NCBI GenBank assembly: GCA_022834735.1
Contig: BQKD01000001.1
Coordinates: 1,713,659 to 1,777,658, forward strand
Reading direction: 5' to 3'
Length of the DNA: 64,000 nucleotides
DNA from: Erysipelotrichaceae bacterium OPF54
GTDB taxonomy: Bacteria; Bacillota_I; Bacilli_A; Erysipelotrichales; Erysipelotrichaceae
Positions 63,861-64,000 of this stretch are shown here, one piece after another. Under the pieces are notes generated by a model. That model made no database searches. It was not told the origin of the DNA and was given only the letters and a program-made list of their open reading frames with translations. The translations under genes and the position numbers were made by a program. The number at the start of each line of letters is the position of its first letter. The stretch's first letter is position 1.

Positions 63861-64000
63861 TTACATTGCGCCTTCATCTTTGTTGATGATCTGCTTGATC
63901 GTTCGGATCAATAAGGTCGTATCGAGCCACAAGCTCCAGTTTCTATAATAGTATTCATCCAGCTCGAGACGCTGTTCGAAGTTCACTTCGCTGCGTCCGT
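63861..64000 (-). CDS. Undecaprenyl-phosphate sugar phosphotransferase, C-terminal end
   Basis: The last 46 codons of a bacterial sugar transferase that starts polysaccharide synthesis on the lipid carrier. GRSEVNFEQRLELDEYYYRN then SLWLDTTLLIRTIKQII is the well-conserved end of this family. The rest lies beyond the window. It precedes the Wzz-like gene in the operon. Confidence 0.88.
   Translation of the reverse strand, partial: GRSEVNFEQRLELDEYYYRNWSLWLDTTLLIRTIKQIINKDEGAM

Overview
The window reads as a chromosomal stretch of a low-to-mid GC Firmicute, most plausibly a gut anaerobe of the Erysipelotrichia type. The sequence reasons are strong AGGAGG-type ribosome sites, catabolite-response (cre-like) sites before many sugar genes, an infC-rpmI-rplT operon with a Firmicutes-style leader, a bile salt hydrolase, a hybrid-cluster protein and many glycoside hydrolases. 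The taxonomic call is inference; no marker gene here fixes the genus.

Layout. 0-5 kb: aldo/keto reductase and LysR regulator, then an IS4-family element with clear ends sitting inside a terminator, an IS110 remnant and a PD-(D/E)XK (Rpn-like) gene. 5-15.4 kb: a complete galacturonate regulon. A TRAP importer plus uxaC lie on the minus strand, and uxaA, uxaB, a LacI-type regulator, kdgA and kdgK lie on the plus strand. They share a divergent control region with two identical 14-bp operators. 15.5-23.5 kb: tex, a HAD phosphatase, a GH2 beta-galactosidase, an aminotransferase, and infC-rpmI-rplT with a probable AUC start codon and attenuator leader. 23.5-28.8 kb: an ATPase broken by one stop codon, an RpiR regulator, an ECF sigma/anti-sigma/lipoprotein operon and an untracked 50-residue ORF. 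28.8-38.2 kb: accessory genes with N-terminally truncated neighbours (SDR, AEC), a beta-lactamase-like hydrolase, a HxlR regulator, a second IS4-family element inserted exactly at a terminator, a flavin reductase and a MATE pump.

38.2-51 kb: sugar genes. These are a 6-phospho-beta-glucosidase, a surface metallo-beta-lactamase-fold protein knocked out of frame by a perfect 10-bp tandem duplication, two RpiR-like regulators carrying four in-frame stops, and an intact alpha-galactosidase/AraC/ABC importer (msm/raf type) locus. 51-64 kb: tRNA-Lys, a 3-hydroxyacyl-CoA dehydrogenase, bile salt hydrolase, a decaying PTS/alpha-galactosidase/GH1/AraC locus, hcp, and the start of an exopolysaccharide operon.

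The most striking region is 53.5-60.5 kb. A GH1 gene is split by a TnpB (omega-RNA-guided) element, and that element is itself split by an IS110 (bridge-RNA-type) element, which separates tnpB from its omega-RNA. Next to it, deletions have fused the first half of a PTS EIIC in frame to the second half of an alpha-galactosidase that lacks its acid/base residue. The common themes are transposons landing in terminators and sugar loci being lost by small in-frame or frame-breaking lesions.
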